Below are positions 10,861 through 24,828 of a DNA stretch of 64,000 nt, one piece after another; within the stretch, counting starts at the first letter, position 1; each line of letters begins with the position of its first letter. The stretch spans positions 4,030,001 through 4,094,000 of the forward strand of contig JAJFPB010000007.1 of the NCBI GenBank assembly GCA_020881915.1, written 5' to 3'. A program made the position numbers and the translations under genes. The notes beneath the pieces were generated by a model, which was not told the DNA's origin, made no database searches, and saw only the letters and a list, made by a program, of their open reading frames with translations. Origin of the DNA: Paramyrothecium sp. XJ0827 (lineage: Eukaryota > Ascomycota > Sordariomycetes > Hypocreales > Stachybotryaceae).

Positions 10861-13800
10861 CATGAGTCCTAAGCTATTCGGGTGTGTGATGTAGAAATCA
10901 AGATGTGGCTTCTGAAAGCTCAACAATAGTGATATACATATGAGCAGCAAGATCATAGTATTGGTGGGTGATTACCCAAGCTTGACTTCTCGCAAATGAT
11001 CACTTCGCTCAGTCCACTCGGCAAAAGACAATCTCGCCTCAATGGATCACAGAAGAAAGCTACTAGAATGTATGAGCGCTCTCTATGTTCCGTAGCAGTG
11101 CAAATACATCTGAACACAAACCCGTGAATATGGTCATGCGTCGGTTTTCCTATCTGGCCCTAGATCGAGAGCATGCGAGACCGTGGCTTTGAATATTTCT
11201 TAGACACAACTAAAAGCCTCAGACAATAGGTCTCTACGACAGACCATTGTAAGTAATTTAGACTTATCTTACCACGAGGTTTGAGATACCAAGAAAGGCC
11301 ATTATTCGTCCCAAGTCCCGATGCGACCTTGAAACAAAAAAACCTACTCTCAAACTTTGCCATTCGAAGAGTGGTAACTCCACGCTGTTGAGTCAGGTCT
11401 CGTCATCATTAAGTCCAGTTGGTCAGGAGAGAACCTCATCAGATACCTATTATGTAGAAATACACAACTACTCCCTGTGTAGATCTCGGGTACCTAACAA
11501 TGCAAAGTCACTTGTACATTTCTGCTTCATGATTCCTTCAGCTCGAATCAGATTCTACAGATCTCCACAATGCGCCTTTTAACTGTACTCTCCATCCACA
11601 ATACATTCGACTACAGTCCCAGTTGTTGATGAAGCTTGGGGCACAATAACATATCCCAGACGAGGAGATATCTCAGCCCAAACGGACAAGCTCATGAGGC
11701 AGAAGGCAATTTCCGCTCGGGAGTTCCACGCCGCGAAGAAAGGTATTGGAGCAATTGGCCGTCAACATTAGGGTTTTGGCCGAGACCAATCATCTGTGCG
11801 CATTAGACGCAGACTGCGGATGCCTATCATGAAGATTATGAACATGCATGCAAAGGACAACCAGGGAAAACGTGATTGCAAGGCTCTTCGTGGGGTAGGA
11901 AGAATAACACAACCCAGTCGACTACGAGATGCATTTCAAAGAAGTGATGGCAATGGCCAAAAACTCATCATAAATTTTGATGAGGAAAGAAAAGTCTATT
12001 TCAGTAGTGTGTAGAATATTCAGTCAATCAGACAAGGGCTTGGAGCGGAAGGTTGTCTTCTGTTAGCAGGCGGTTTCTTGACGTGAGAAACATACCCAGA
12101 GAAAAAGCATCATTAGGTCGCACACTGCTCTGATAATGTCAGACAAAGAGAGTTTACCCCGTTCCAGTTCCGACGATCCCCACCCAATCATCTAGTTGAC
12201 AAGGAGACGTAGTCAATGTGCCCCTTCACTGGTCTGATCAAGTTCTCTTTTCCGGTCTTCCTGTAGGTCATGTGATCTTTTTTGTTCCAGGCCTCTGCAT
12301 CATGGGTTTCGCCTTTTCTGGCTTCAACCAAGCAAAGAGGGTACACTCATGGTGTTCTTGTAGCTTAATACTAAGAGTTTGCGTGGGCAGATCTTATGGA
12401 ATCAGATGAAGTTGTCGGCTCATTAGAGCTATTTACTTTGAATCCCGATGTAGTTTATCTTCGCGTCATCTTTGACCTGATTCTTCGTTTGTTTTGTGAG
12501 GGTTCGCGCACCGGCTGTGAATAATTGAGCTGTCATAACTAAAAGTCTTAGGAACGAGCAGACTCGTGATAACCAAGCAGAAACTCAGTAGTCATGGAGG
12601 CTCTTGCTTGAAACTCAAGGCCTTCAGCTCGCTGCAACTTCTGCACCAATTCGCACTCTACTGGCACGGTATCGAGGTTCACATATTGTCTCGAACGCTC
12701 CAGCTGCGTGCTTTCTACACTGACAGACAGCTAAGAGTTCCCTCTCATAATCATTTGCCAGGATGGGACGGCAGGAAAAACAAAATTCCCAGAATCTGGC
12801 ACAACATTGCATGGAAATACGGTAGGGATCGACTGTGGGTGCTGAATCAGGTTAGATTCTGAGTTGAAGCAGAGTAGCAGCATCGAGCATCCCGCAGTTT
12901 CGGAGTTAACCTCAACATCTCCGTGATACCGCTGCGGTTCCGCTATCATGTACGTTCAATAAGTACAGGAGCGTGACAAATCGTTAGGTAGCATCAGGTG
13001 ATTGTGAGGCAAGAGCAGTTGTGAAATGATGCAACAAACTTGCAAAATAACGAACTGCAAAAAGCAAAGAGAATACGTTCATACTTAACCTATTCAAACC
13101 ACCTTGTTCTTACTCTTCAATGAGGCAACAATACTAAGTGTGGACATGTGACGTAGCTAATTTCGGGATCTACGATGGTGTGCTGCGAAATGACCTCGAG
13201 ACTTTGCAGAGCAATCGCTGAGTCTGATCTAAACCCTTCAAGCTACCCTGTAGATGTCCCATGTCTCGCTGATCATGACTCAAACTTTTCAAAGGTTCGT
13301 TTGACAGAGCTAACATCCAGCTCGACGTAAATAACACGATGAGCAAGCGACGAGCTCAATGATTCAATGTGGCTAAAGACGGTGAACTGGGATTGACCTC
13401 AGCTCTGAACCAGGTTAAGGCTTGCAAGCTCAACAACGTTGCCCTGCTATTCTGTCCCTTGCCACCAGGCGGTCGTTGACCTTCTGCAAGCTTAGTACGA
13501 CCACGGTCACTGCGATCTTCACTCAGCTCACCATCATAGCCGCTAGAGAGCTGAAAATCGGGATGCCCGAGTCTAGAGCCTCCCAACATGTGACACTTGC
13601 AATTGTGCATGACATGGCATTGCCAATATTGGGGACACTGGTGTTTCTTTTGATGATGGCTGGCATTTCGCGTGTGGAACCAGCTTCCTTAGCGGCGACA
13701 TCGGAGTCTGGGCCTACGACAGACAAGACTGGAATTGGCACGAGCTTCAGGGTCCCTGGCCCCCGAGCACCCGAAGAGAGCTTGCGAGGAGTCCCTGTAG

Positions 13801-14488
13801 GTATGAGAAAGCACGTAACAGACTAGGTTAATCCGCCGACTTCCCTCTTGGTAGCCCGACGGTCCACAAAGACCGGGGTATTGGCCACCTCCGAATGGCA
13901 GCCGCAAGAGCTGAACCATCACTTCCTGCCACAAGATGATATTCGGTGTCCAGACTCGTCGAGCGACTGTAGACGTTGTGACGACAACGAAATCGAGACT
14001 GGTGGCGTTTGCCCTCGCTTCCAACACTGCACAGGCACTACCCCTGCGATTGCAACAAGTTGGACACCAGATGATAATTTCAAATTCAGCTTCGAAATAT
14101 GGTACGGCCTGCGTCCTTCTCCCCACGCTCGTCTGGAATGATACCATGAAGTGGCGCGATGGCGACATTCGCTGATGTCCTCAATTCCGACCAATCAACG
14201 GGCGCCATTCGGCCCGCCCTGCAGACCAGTTGAGGGTCCAGATGCAAATGCTCTGCAATATGGAGCCCGGGCTAGCCTAGGTGCGCTCTTATCATCCATG
14301 TCGCCATTATCCTAGTCGATATAGAGCGTCTTGGCGCGTGGGACACCACTTGGGCCGAAGCTGACGAGTGTCGGCCGGCGATCAAAGTCCTGTGGTAAGT
14401 CTTTTTTTATGCTTAAAATGTGGAAAGGCCCTTCTTTCACACAATTGAGATCACATCGACAACTTTCGACAGTTAGACGACCGTCAAG

Positions 14489-16264
14489 ATGGCCGACCTC
14501 AAGCCCGCAGACCCGTACGCGCTGACCGCAGCCGAGGAGAAGACGACCAACTCCAAATCTGCCGACGATGATGTTATCCTCGAGCTTCGAGTCGACTGGT
14601 CGGTCGAGGAGGAGAAGAAGGCAAAGCGAAAGTAAGCTTGGTGGCCTGCCATTGTAGGCGTCAACGTTAACCGTTTTCCAGGCTCGACCTTCTGATCATG
14701 CCAATCCTCACGCTTGGCTTCTTCTGCTTGCGTGCGTTATCCCGCATTCCTTCCCGTGTCCGTGGACTGACATGATGCAGAGCTTGACAGAGGAAACATG
14801 GCCAACGCCATTACCGACAACTTCATGGAAGACATTGGCATCAACCAGGATCAATTCAACATTGGCCAGCAGATGCTGTCGCTTGGCATCGTGCTTACCG
14901 AGATTCCCTCCAACATGATCCTCTACCGAGTCGGCCCCGGCAAGTGGCTCACGCTGCAGCTCTTCCTCTTCGGCATCGTCAGCACGTTCCAGGCCTTCCA
15001 GACCAACTACAGCGCTTTCATCGCCACTCGTTTCCTCCTTGGCATCACCGAATCTGGCTTCATTCCGGGCGGACTGTGGACTCTGTCGACCTGGTACACC
15101 CGCAAGGAGACCGCTAAGCGTGTCATGGTCTTCTACTTTGGCAACCAGCTCGGCCAGGCGTCTGCGAAGCTCCTTGCCTTTGGCATCCTGCACATGCGTG
15201 ATGTTGGCGGCAAGGCAGGTTGGTTCTGGCTCTTCGTCCTCATGGGTGGTTTCACCATCCTGGGCGGCGTCGTCTACGGCTGCTGCTTGCCAGACTCGTT
15301 CAGGAACCCGCACAGTACCTTCCTGCCGTGGATCGAATGGTTCACCGAGAGGGAGATCCATATCCTGCAGACCCGTGTTTTGATCGACGATCCGATGAAG
15401 GGCAAGAAGAAGAGAAAGATTCCTCTGGCCGCTTTCAAGCGAGCTGTAAGTGACGCGCCAATCCGTCAAAATCCGTCGAGACACAAGCTAACGAGACCCA
15501 GTTCCTCGACTGGCGAATCTGGGTGCACTTCCTCATCACCCTGTGCAACAACGGTCCTCAGCGAGCCTTCGATACGTACGCACCTTCCATCGTGACTAGT
15601 TTCGGATTTGGACCTTTGAGCAGCAACGCTCTCGCGGCTGTTGGTCTGTTCTTGCAGGTCCCAGTGTCCTTTACCTTCAGCTACATCTCTGATCACTTGT
15701 AAGTGGCACATACCTTTAGTTAAGGGTCAATTCTAACCCGCTTCAGCAATAAACGAGGAGAAACTGTCATGGCCGGATTCTTCTGCCATTTGCTTGGTTA
15801 CATCATGAACCGAGCCTTTACCAGTTCGCCTAGAGGCGTTCGTTACTTTGGTGTCGTCTGGACCCAGACATTCGGCACCTTTTCTCATCCTCTGAACATT
15901 GCATGGCTCTCGCTCACCTGCCACGACTCGGAGCAACGTGCCTTGGCCATGGCTGGGTAAGCAACTTCTGACACCATTCTCATTCTCACTTGCTAACGGT
16001 TGCAGTGTCATCATGAACGCCAACATTGCTGGTATCTACGGCGCGCAGATCTTCCGACGAGACGACCGACCCCTGTACCGCCGTGGATTCAGTGTTGCTT
16101 GCGCTGTGCTCTCGGTCGGTCTCGTGCTTGCTATTGGCAGATGGATTGACGACAAGTTCAGACGCCGCAGCAAGGTTCAGGCTATCGAGAGCGAGCAAGA
16201 TTCTGACCGTGCCGTCGATTCTACTATTGAGTCTGGCGAGAACCGCACTGAGAAGACTGGATAG
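14489..16264 (+). CDS. MFS anion:cation symporter, DAL5/allantoate permease type
   Basis: Exons 14489-14631, 14682-14731, 14781-15445, 15502-15698, 15747-15956 and 16006-16264 give about 507 aa, all junctions GT..AG in frame. The N-terminus is a short acidic and lysine-rich cytoplasmic tail (EEEKKAKRK) leading into a first helix and LDRGNMANA, the conserved motif after TM1 in this family. GQQMLSLGIVLTEIPSNMIL and RFLLGITESGFIPGGLW are family hallmarks of TM2 and TM4-5. A central charged loop (KGKKKRK) separates the two six-helix halves. The C-terminal half contains RGETVMAGF, VIMNANIAGIYG and a final helix before an acidic tail. DAL5-type carriers import organic anions such as allantoate, nicotinate, pantothenate or small peptides. 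The cargo here cannot be assigned. It appears intact and stands alone in its neighbourhood. Confidence 0.9.
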
Positions 16265-17843
16265 ATGCTAGATTCACGGCGAGGAGGATGGTTACGACGC
16301 GAGTTGGGGCTATAGTTTGTAAAATTTGCTGGGAGGATGTTCAGTTTTTAGGCAGTTGTCTTCTATTGGTTCCTTAATCAACACTATTTTTTATCTGATC
16401 AAACTTCGAACAAACGTGCAAATTCCTTGTATTGAATGCAAGTATCAGGACGAGTTGAGCAATTAGACAACTCAGGATACCCTCAAATCAGCAACTTGTG
16501 AAGTTTGTTTCGGGATGCCTGCGAACATGAGGTTGCAGGTTGTACCGTTGCCTCAGACAACTCAGTTTAGACTGCCCCTTGTCCCTGTTGTGAGGTACGG
16601 AAGCCCTCGAAAATGATGGCAAAGTCATTGGTTCGGAAGAGCCGACTGTCGGTATTCCCACGCAGGTGATGAATTACGCATCTCCGACACGAGGGATCAA
16701 GATACACCCCACACTCATGGTTGGAACCGACAGGGATCAGCACGAGACGGCAACAATGGCGACATTACGCGCGTTACTTGACTGCTCTAGATGCGGTCCC
16801 CTGCAGGGATGACTTAGTCTGGCATCAGTCAACGCTTGGCACGGGCTCCATAACGACCTAGACATGCAGGTTGCAAGGACAGATTACCGGCTTGTCGCTC
16901 GCTTACCCGAGGGGCCGCTTACACACCCGGGGGCCCGAAAGGGCGGGTAGCCCCATGCCCGGGACCATGTGAAAGCCTCGAACAACCGCGACTTGCGGCT
17001 GAGAAGTGCCGTGTGTCATGGAAACTGGCATGAGACCATGGCGTGGCTGAAGACGATAGTCGAGACAGAAAAAGAAATATGCGTTTACTGAGAACCAACA
17101 AGATGTGATATCGATGTGCGGCTACGGACTAGCCTCGCCTGGAGTAAGATTTCCGTCATGCTGAGACCAACGGTAACGGCTACCTCCGTAACAGTAATGC
17201 AGTCCTTTGAAACTTAATTTTTGTAGGATCCCCACATCGAGAAATGATCGCATTGTAAATCGAACCTGGGCATTGCGTGATGGTATTCATTTATTCAACT
17301 ATTACACCGAGCGGTGACAGGCTGAGGGCTCGTGAACTTCCAGTGAGGGTCTCGGCTTCAGAAACAGCGAGACCGGGTCATCGCCGTGGTGAGATATGCT
17401 TTGTTAGTCCCGGGAAGTGGCGCTATCGTGCGAACAAGGCATGGGTCGGTCAGGCAGCTATAGAGATTCGGTTGTAAGCCTCGTTTGAAGCTAGGGTGCT
17501 GGAGGCAACGAGTGCAAATGTCTGGCAAGCACAGCCTTTTCGCGCCAAGACTTTCAAGGGACTATAAGCGAGAAAAGAGCACAAGGTCAAGCCGGACAAA
17601 CCATAATTACATCAAATCAGCAGAAGGAAAAGGCTGGCCCCCCGTCCGAGTCTTGTGGAGGGTCTGCGCAAATTGAGGTCGTCATGGAGTCCCTTAATCA
17701 CGTCATCCCAGCCCACGCAGCACCTCGAAAGTTTTCTCGTTTTTCATTGACTGAATATCGTCCATTCTTGCCCTGATCTGTCGCAATATCTTTCTGGCCC
17801 TGTCTCAATCATCCCACCCTTTCCCGACCCCCAGGCCCCTAGC
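16265..17843. other. Intergenic region
   Basis: Holds the convergent 3' flanks of the permease and the xylanase. A GC-rich patch lies at about 16905-16965. No gene, repeat or RNA gene was recognised. Confidence 0.45.
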
Positions 17844-18777
<934 letters not shown>

Positions 18778-18878
18778 GTTGATATAGGCTAGATGGCTAC
18801 TGCTGGGAATTGAAGTGATGGACAGTGATCGCTGTGACGGCTGTTTTCAATCAGGCCCAGAACGGACTGCTGTTTCTC

Positions 18879-18884
18879 TTTATA
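18879..18884 (-). promoter_or_regulatory. TATA box of the GH11 xylanase gene
   Basis: TATAAA on the minus strand about 100 bases upstream of the xylanase start codon. Confidence 0.5.
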
Positions 18885-20735
18885 CTCCTTGCAAAATGAT
18901 GATCATAAGAGCTCCATAGCAGCGTTGTGGGTATTCATCCCGTGTTCCGTCCAAATGAATAGCCAAGTAGTTAAGAAATCACCGCTCCACTCTGACAGGT
19001 CGGAGCAGCTTGCCGGTTCGCTCTCTCCAGCAAACTACCGCTTCAATTTCCAGTAATTTTCGCAAGTAAAGTGTTTCCCTGGGCATAGGACTGCCGCTGG
19101 AGCAGTAAAGCGTGCATTGTCGATCTCGGAGCTGCTGTTTAGGCTAATATCCACAATGGTGGCCCTTTGACCCGTAACTCATTTAGAGTCGTCATCTGAG
19201 ACACCAGTCGTTTGATGTTGACAGCGGCAAAGGAGACACTAAGACCACTGCCGACAATTATGCAAAAGTCGTCTAGGACGTTCAAATCCATAACCAAAAG
19301 CTTCAACCCGTGCAGTTAATGTTGCTGTCAGTCATTACAGATCCAATCACGGTGGCCTGGGCCGGGTGAAAAGGCGATCGACAGACGGAATTACGCTATT
19401 CACCCTGCCAATGAGGTCCGTAACGGAATTGGTGAAAGTAGTGGCGATCATCTTGTGAACCACTAATATACACAACCAGGTTTGGTCAACTCCAGTTGAC
19501 ACATCATGTGATGATCCGAAGCACCGAGGACGTGACCCCTTTCGCTAGATTATTCGGTTGAGGCTGAATTGACTGCAAAAGATCTTCATGGATGAATCGG
19601 TGACCCGTAATTGCCGGCTTGTCAAAAACCAAGTTTGCATTCATCCAACGATTACTTGTGGATTTCATACGCTAATGTCCCGGCATTTCAGGTTTGGCGG
19701 ATAGATCCATGATTTAGCCGCCGTCTTGAGAGGGAAGTGTGATTCCATTAGTGCATTCACTCATTCTATGGACTGTGGAATTGTGCTAAGCGAAGCGCCA
19801 AAGCGCACATGCCCTTCTGCAGGCCGGAGGCAAGAATTCACAGTTTGACGTTGGGTAACACGAATGAGTTACTGGCGCTGAGTTCATAGCTCGCAATGTC
19901 TTGTCAAAGAAAGTGTTGATATCCAGATGTTCTGAGTTCAGAATAGAGATAACAAGTAATCACAATGGTCAAAGATTTTAATAAGAGCTGTATAGCGAGT
20001 GTCAAAAATGACTCCGACTTGGACTTTGCTTTTGAACACTTTGATAAGGTTTCGGTTGTCGTTGGTTTGCCCATAGCCAAGCGTGACGCCCTGGCGAGCA
20101 GCAAAGCTAATTAGGATGAAAATGGAGCTTCTCTCAATTCACGCAGCTTCTTGGATGGCTTCGCGATGATATTAGTCTGGCCTTCACTCATAGGCTATAT
20201 CAGCACGTCACAAGTAGAGAAGAGCCGCTTCTCACAGTTTCAACAATTCACTTAAGCATGCGGGTTACTATGATCAAGGTACGGGCTAGGATGATTATAC
20301 TCCAGCAATTTTAGTTGAGCATATCAATATTGAATTTGCAAGGACTCCATACACGAGGTTGGCTTTGTCCGAAGCTGTCATGAATTGTCAACCTCACATC
20401 GCAGACCTTTGGCAGCAGTAGCATCACAGGTTTTACTCGCTGAGCCGGCTAGATTTACTTCCCTCAAGTAGATTACGAGCTCAACTCGTCAATCAGACGA
20501 TGAATACAGACCTTCATTGACTTCGGGTTCAGACCATGGGATTGGTTTGAGGACATGACCTCCAACCAATAGATGCGCATAGAATGTCTAGGGTAGGCAA
20601 ATATTGGGATAAGCCATGCGACCTGAATCCTCCGCAAAAGTATTTCCTGATAAACCACCCGTACATCCTGCCATGGCAAGGTCAACGTCCGAAACAACAA
20701 TCTGCTAGCCTTGTCACTATGTGCTGAGTCACAAG
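18885..20735. other. Xylanase upstream region and spacer
   Basis: Promoter side of the xylanase, then about 1.5 kb with no recognisable gene before the ankyrin gene. Short open frames here lack family features. Confidence 0.45.
19142..19147 (+). promoter_or_regulatory. Possible XlnR/XYR1-type site upstream of the xylanase
   Basis: GGCTAA occurs about 365 bases upstream of the xylanase start. This hexamer matches the core bound by fungal XlnR/XYR1 activators of xylanase genes. A single six-base match can be chance. Confidence 0.3.
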
Positions 20736-21662
20736 ATGGTTGCTGCGAGTTTGGAACTTCGTGACCTCGAAGAGGAAACTCTAGAGGCCCAAGACGCCGA
20801 AGACTTCTGCGATACTCCACTCCAGGTAGCAGCGGGGAAAGGAGATCTTACTGCCGTCACAGAGCTCATTGCGTCAGGTGCCGACGTCAACGCTCCGCCC
20901 ACGGGCTACTACGGCCAAACAGCTCTACAGGCCGCCTGCGAGGGAGGCTACTTGAGAACCGCCGCTGTCTTGCTCTCGGCTGGCGCCAACGTCAACGCAC
21001 CCGGCGGCAACAACTGCTCCCGCCGAGCTCTGGCCTTTGCTTGCGCGACAGGGAATCTGGAGTTGACACACCTGCTGCTCAAGCATGGTGCAGCAGTCAA
21101 CGAGCCCATTGCCAGGTACCACGGGCGTAATGCATTGCAGGCGGCCGCCGAGAAGGGTCGCATCGAAGTTGTTGAGCTGTTGCTCACCCGGGGAGCTGAC
21201 ATCAACGCTGCGGCTGCCTCTACAGGGGGCCGCACTGCCCTTCAAGCAGCGATAGCATCGGGCAATATGGAGCTTGTGAGGCTGCTCGTGGATGCAGGCG
21301 CTAATGTCAATGCCCCAGCCAGCAAGTACAAAGGGTTAACAGCGCTTCAGGCTGCGGCGCTTGGAGGTTACAAGGCCATTGTAAACATGTTACTCGCCAA
21401 AGGAGCTGACGTGAACGCTCCAGGGTCATCAATTATAGGAGGCACAGCCCTGCATGCAGCAGCCGAGGCAGGTCATTTTACCATAGTAGAGCAGCTTTTG
21501 GAAGCGGGAGCTGATGTCAACTCCGAGGCTGGTTGGCAAGGGCAGACGGCGCTCCAAAGCGCCGCGGCTCAAGGCTATGAAGATATTGTGGCACTGTTGA
21601 GAGAAAAAGGCGCTACAGGGCGTGCTACTGGCAGGAGCCTTCTCTTCAGTAAGCAACGGTAG
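20736..21662 (+). CDS. Ankyrin-repeat protein
   Basis: Single-exon frame of 308 aa from the ATG at 20736. After about 30 residues rich in acidic side chains (LEEETLEAQDAED), the protein is almost entirely ankyrin repeats. About eight can be followed by the recurring GADVNAP / TALQAAA / G / VV-LLL pattern, with a period of roughly 34-37 residues. The loop after VNAP is longer than the canonical 33-residue unit in most copies. There is no signal peptide or membrane helix, so a cytoplasmic or nuclear protein-binding role is likely. In filamentous fungi such arrays often form the C-terminal sensor of NACHT/NB-ARC (NLR-like) proteins. No NACHT domain was found upstream, so this is either a stand-alone ankyrin protein or the detached tail of one. 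Confidence 0.8.
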   Translation: MVAASLELRDLEEETLEAQDAEDFCDTPLQVAAGKGDLTAVTELIASGADVNAPPTGYYGQTALQAACEGGYLRTAAVLLSAGANVNAPGGNNCSRRALAFACATGNLELTHLLLKHGAAVNEPIARYHGRNALQAAAEKGRIEVVELLLTRGADINAAAASTGGRTALQAAIASGNMELVRLLVDAGANVNAPASKYKGLTALQAAALGGYKAIVNMLLAKGADVNAPGSSIIGGTALHAAAEAGHFTIVEQLLEAGADVNSEAGWQGQTALQSAAAQGYEDIVALLREKGATGRATGRSLLFSKQR

Positions 21663-22636
21663 GACTGAAAGTGAGTCACAGCGAGATTGGATTGGATTTC
21701 ACGCATGAATAGACCAAGTTTGAATTCAAAGCCTTTATCAACATATACCGATATGATTGGAACAAGTAGGGGCAGGCAGTACAGGAGGCCTGTTTGGTGC
21801 TTCCAGTAAAAATCTTCCAATGACCATGTGTAGCTACTTCGCAAAAGATGGAAATTGGTAGCAAGTGTTGAGAGTACAGGCAACAAGTGTCAAACACTTG
21901 TCCTTTAAGTCGGAAGATACTGCTGCAAGTGTCCATTGAAGCCCTATGTGTTGGGTGAACGGCGACCTGAAGTATCTTGGCATTGGCAATACTGCCTGGC
22001 ACATCTGACTTTTTGCCTGATGTGTATGACGGAAGAGTCACGGTTTCATTTGTGCTGGCTACTATCTTCGCCAGGTTGCGGCACTAGGCTCTGGTTGTGA
22101 ACGGAGCAGCTAGCAGGTCAACGGGCTGTTATTCAACCTTACTGAAATGGAATGAATTTTCTTCAATGCTCATCAATGTCCTAAACAATACACAAACTAG
22201 CAACCCCCTCTTGTTAGTCATTGTTGCAATTTGTACCATGGGCCTGATTGATCGTCGGTTTGTCTGTCACTGGAATCGTTCTCATGCTAGTTTACTAAAT
22301 AGAAGAAAAGAGGTAACACTTTGCACGTGTTGGCTCAAGGAAGGGAAAGCACTGCCCAGTCCTTTGGCTGCTCAATTCCTTGACACTGATCTCGCCGGTG
22401 GAGGCTAATGGCGCATGTGTTAGGCCGGCCCAATTGCTCTCCTTCGTGTTAAAAGTGCACCCGTCAACATGTTCCGATGCATAAATTTTTACGATTTGTA
22501 TCTAGCGACTTGAAAGAAGATGAATATCCTTGTCCCTTGTGACCATCAAGGTGGCGATGGTTTGGTATTTTGCGGGTAAAAATACAAATAAATACAGATC
22601 TGGACCCATGGCTATCCGAAATTTCAGATCCATGCT
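21663..22636. other. Intergenic region
   Basis: Spacer between the 3' end of the ankyrin gene and the 3' end of the small mitochondrial-type gene. Nothing recognised. Confidence 0.45.
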
Positions 22637-23178
22637 CTAGTTTTTGCTTTGCTCCATCATCTTCATCAAAGTCTGACACATTTTCGTTAGTATGGCTTAG
22701 GAAGAGGTGGCATGAGACTTACGCCAGGGTCCATATCAACACCGGCGTTTTGCAGCTCCTGCGTCAGCTACATTATGTCAGTAGTCGTCCATAAATTGAG
22801 TAACAAGGACTCACGTTCTGCGTTGCCTCCCTGAAGTCCTTGTCCATCATCAGTTTGAACAGGTCCATCTTGCTGGGCATCTTCTCAGGCCCAAATCCTA
22901 CCGACAAAGGTGAATAGTGAGTCTTGTCGGAGACAGGGTCAATTACCTTTGCTCTGGAAGAGCTGGCCGATGTTCTGCATGGCCGCAAGTGCACCCGGGT
23001 GCTGGACGGCCTTTTCCATCATGGCCTGGATCTGGGGATCAACCTGGATGGAGTCGGACGCGTTTTTCGTGCTGAAGCGCCGGAAGTCGACGCGTCTCGG
23101 GGCTATCGCAAGCCTCTGAGTCGCAGCGCGGGTCGCAACGCGGGAGACCACCCGCATAAATGGAACTCGTGCAAACAT
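22637..23178 (-). CDS. Small conserved-looking protein with mitochondrial presequence
   Basis: Minus-strand exons 22947-23178, 22815-22897, 22723-22767 and 22637-22672 give 131 aa, with all introns 47-50 bases and GT..AG. The start chosen at 23178 gives MFARVPFMRVVSRVATRAATQ, an Arg-rich, acid-free amphipathic leader typical of mitochondrial import. An in-frame ATG at 23232 is possible but would bury that leader. The rest is helical and methionine-rich: DPQIQAMMEKAVQHPGALAAM, then MPSKMDLFKLMMDKDFREA, and the end LMKMMEQSKN. The short Met/Lys helices with helix-turn spacing resemble small chaperone or assembly factors. I do not recognise a named family, so function is left open. The regular four-exon structure and consistent frame argue strongly that this is a real gene. 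Confidence 0.75.
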
Positions 23179-23232
23179 GGTGTCTCGGCGTGTAGGTGAT
23201 CCTGCGATTACGGTGTTGAATGGCGATGTCAT

Positions 23233-24828
23233 AGAACATCATAAAATATGGTCCGTGTCGTCAATTTGACAATCACGTGACACCGCGTATTGGTGCTAGC
23301 TCACTGAACGCGAATGACGCGGAATGGATTCTCCGTAACCTGAAGCACTCCGATGCAATGCCACAATGCAAACTGTTCTAGTTGTATGATGGCATATGGC
23401 TTGCTTGATACCAGTCAGTTTCTGGCCAGTTCGGATCTTGTTAATATTTTCCCTTTGGTGAATTACAGAGTTGTCGCCTAGCCCACTCTGACCTAGTGAC
23501 AACTGATCCGTCGGATTCCTGGGGTTGTCGTGGTGCAACAAGCACCTCCCATCTACGGCAAGGCCCAACAGGTGCTGGTCGGACGCTCGAGGTAATGTTC
23601 TCTGCACGAGCCGAAAGCCGCCTTGAATTCCCTTGCTAAGCTGCCCAATGTACCACTCGTCTTTCAAGGCTCATGACCAAGGCCCCCCTATTCAATGTGT
23701 CTTGAATGGCGGCCAAGGCCCGTATCTAGCCGCCACGACAACATTAATCTGATATGGTTTCTCATTTATCCGCGGAGTCCATCAGCCGGGGTTATCAAGT
23801 AGCATGAGCTTCCAAAGTCCATTGTAGGACACCGCATATCTCTCACTGCCCCCGAATGGGCCTCTGGAGTTTCCATTTTACCGCACCATGCGGCGACATA
23901 GGGAGGATGACATAGCGTATCATCAGCGATTCAATGACGAGAGCCGTCGTGGCACCGAATACTCGTCACAATTTGAAGCCGTCATCGCCGCGGATCACGC
24001 ATGTAGCATCCCGTCTTCCGCATTGAGGCAGGCAAAGTCTCTTTCTGGTATTTCCACGCATGGTGATTGTTGGAGATTTTGGTAAGGATGATACGAACGT
24101 ACGACAAGCACAACGCGATGTCGAGAACGAAATCCCTACCCGCCGATGCCGTTCCGAAGTGCCATGCGAGACTTGCTTTGGTCGCCAGAAGATTTCCAAA
24201 TGGCAAGGTTAAAGGAACACGTACGACACGGAGGCCGCGGAGTCCATGCTGACTAGTTTTCACACTAGACACCAACTGACTGCTCCTTGTGGCTATACTT
24301 CTAGAACAGAAAAAGAGTATTTTGCTTCACACTATTTGACGTCACGTAGGTCAGCTACCCCCTGTTGGTGATAGATTGCATTCTCTTCGTTAATGCTGGT
24401 CCGCAGAAAGGCTCCGAGAATAGAACTTGCTTGTAATTGGATGATGTGGGTCATGAATTTGTTAGCCACAAGTCTTAATATCGCTTTACGAGCTTTTCTC
24501 AGCACAGCCTTACGCTAATAGCAGTTGTGAAACATTTGCTAGTCCCACCGTAGATCTCTACTGCGCAAGGCCAATGAAGAGATTCTTGAGTCTTCCCCCA
24601 TATGGAGCTAGGCGAAAGTCGTGGCCTCCTTTCTCGATTATGCCTCGAGATCGGATATCGACGGAATACTTCTGTATGCGTGGTTACTGGCACTGCTTTT
24701 TGGGGCTGTGCAAATGCGTTGACCAGTCGAAGAAATTAGGGCTGATTTGTTTATATCAGGAGTAATTCTTTGCGGATTATTAAAACTTTCTGCATGAGAT
24801 ATCCTCAAGTTCATTCGGCTTGTTCACC
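23233..24828. other. Intergenic region
   Basis: About 1.6 kb without a recognisable gene. Short frames at 23296-23667 (minus) and 23888-24085 (plus) have no family features. Confidence 0.4.

Larger units (their letters stand above)
8640..14488. other. Gene-poor region of about 5.8 kb
   Basis: No intact recognisable gene was found. Two weak coding traces are listed separately (9244-9618 and 10707-10860, both minus). An A/T-rich low-complexity patch with A-runs sits at about 10500-10555, next to a run of seven C. Several overlapping open frames between 13400 and 14200 appear on both strands and fit no family I know. No terminal inverted repeats, LTRs or transposase motifs were recognised. Confidence 0.45.

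Noticed and set aside
13356..14194. Overlapping open frames on both strands
   Set aside because: None shows a family motif, a clear start context or a consistent splice pattern, and the two strands are equally open.
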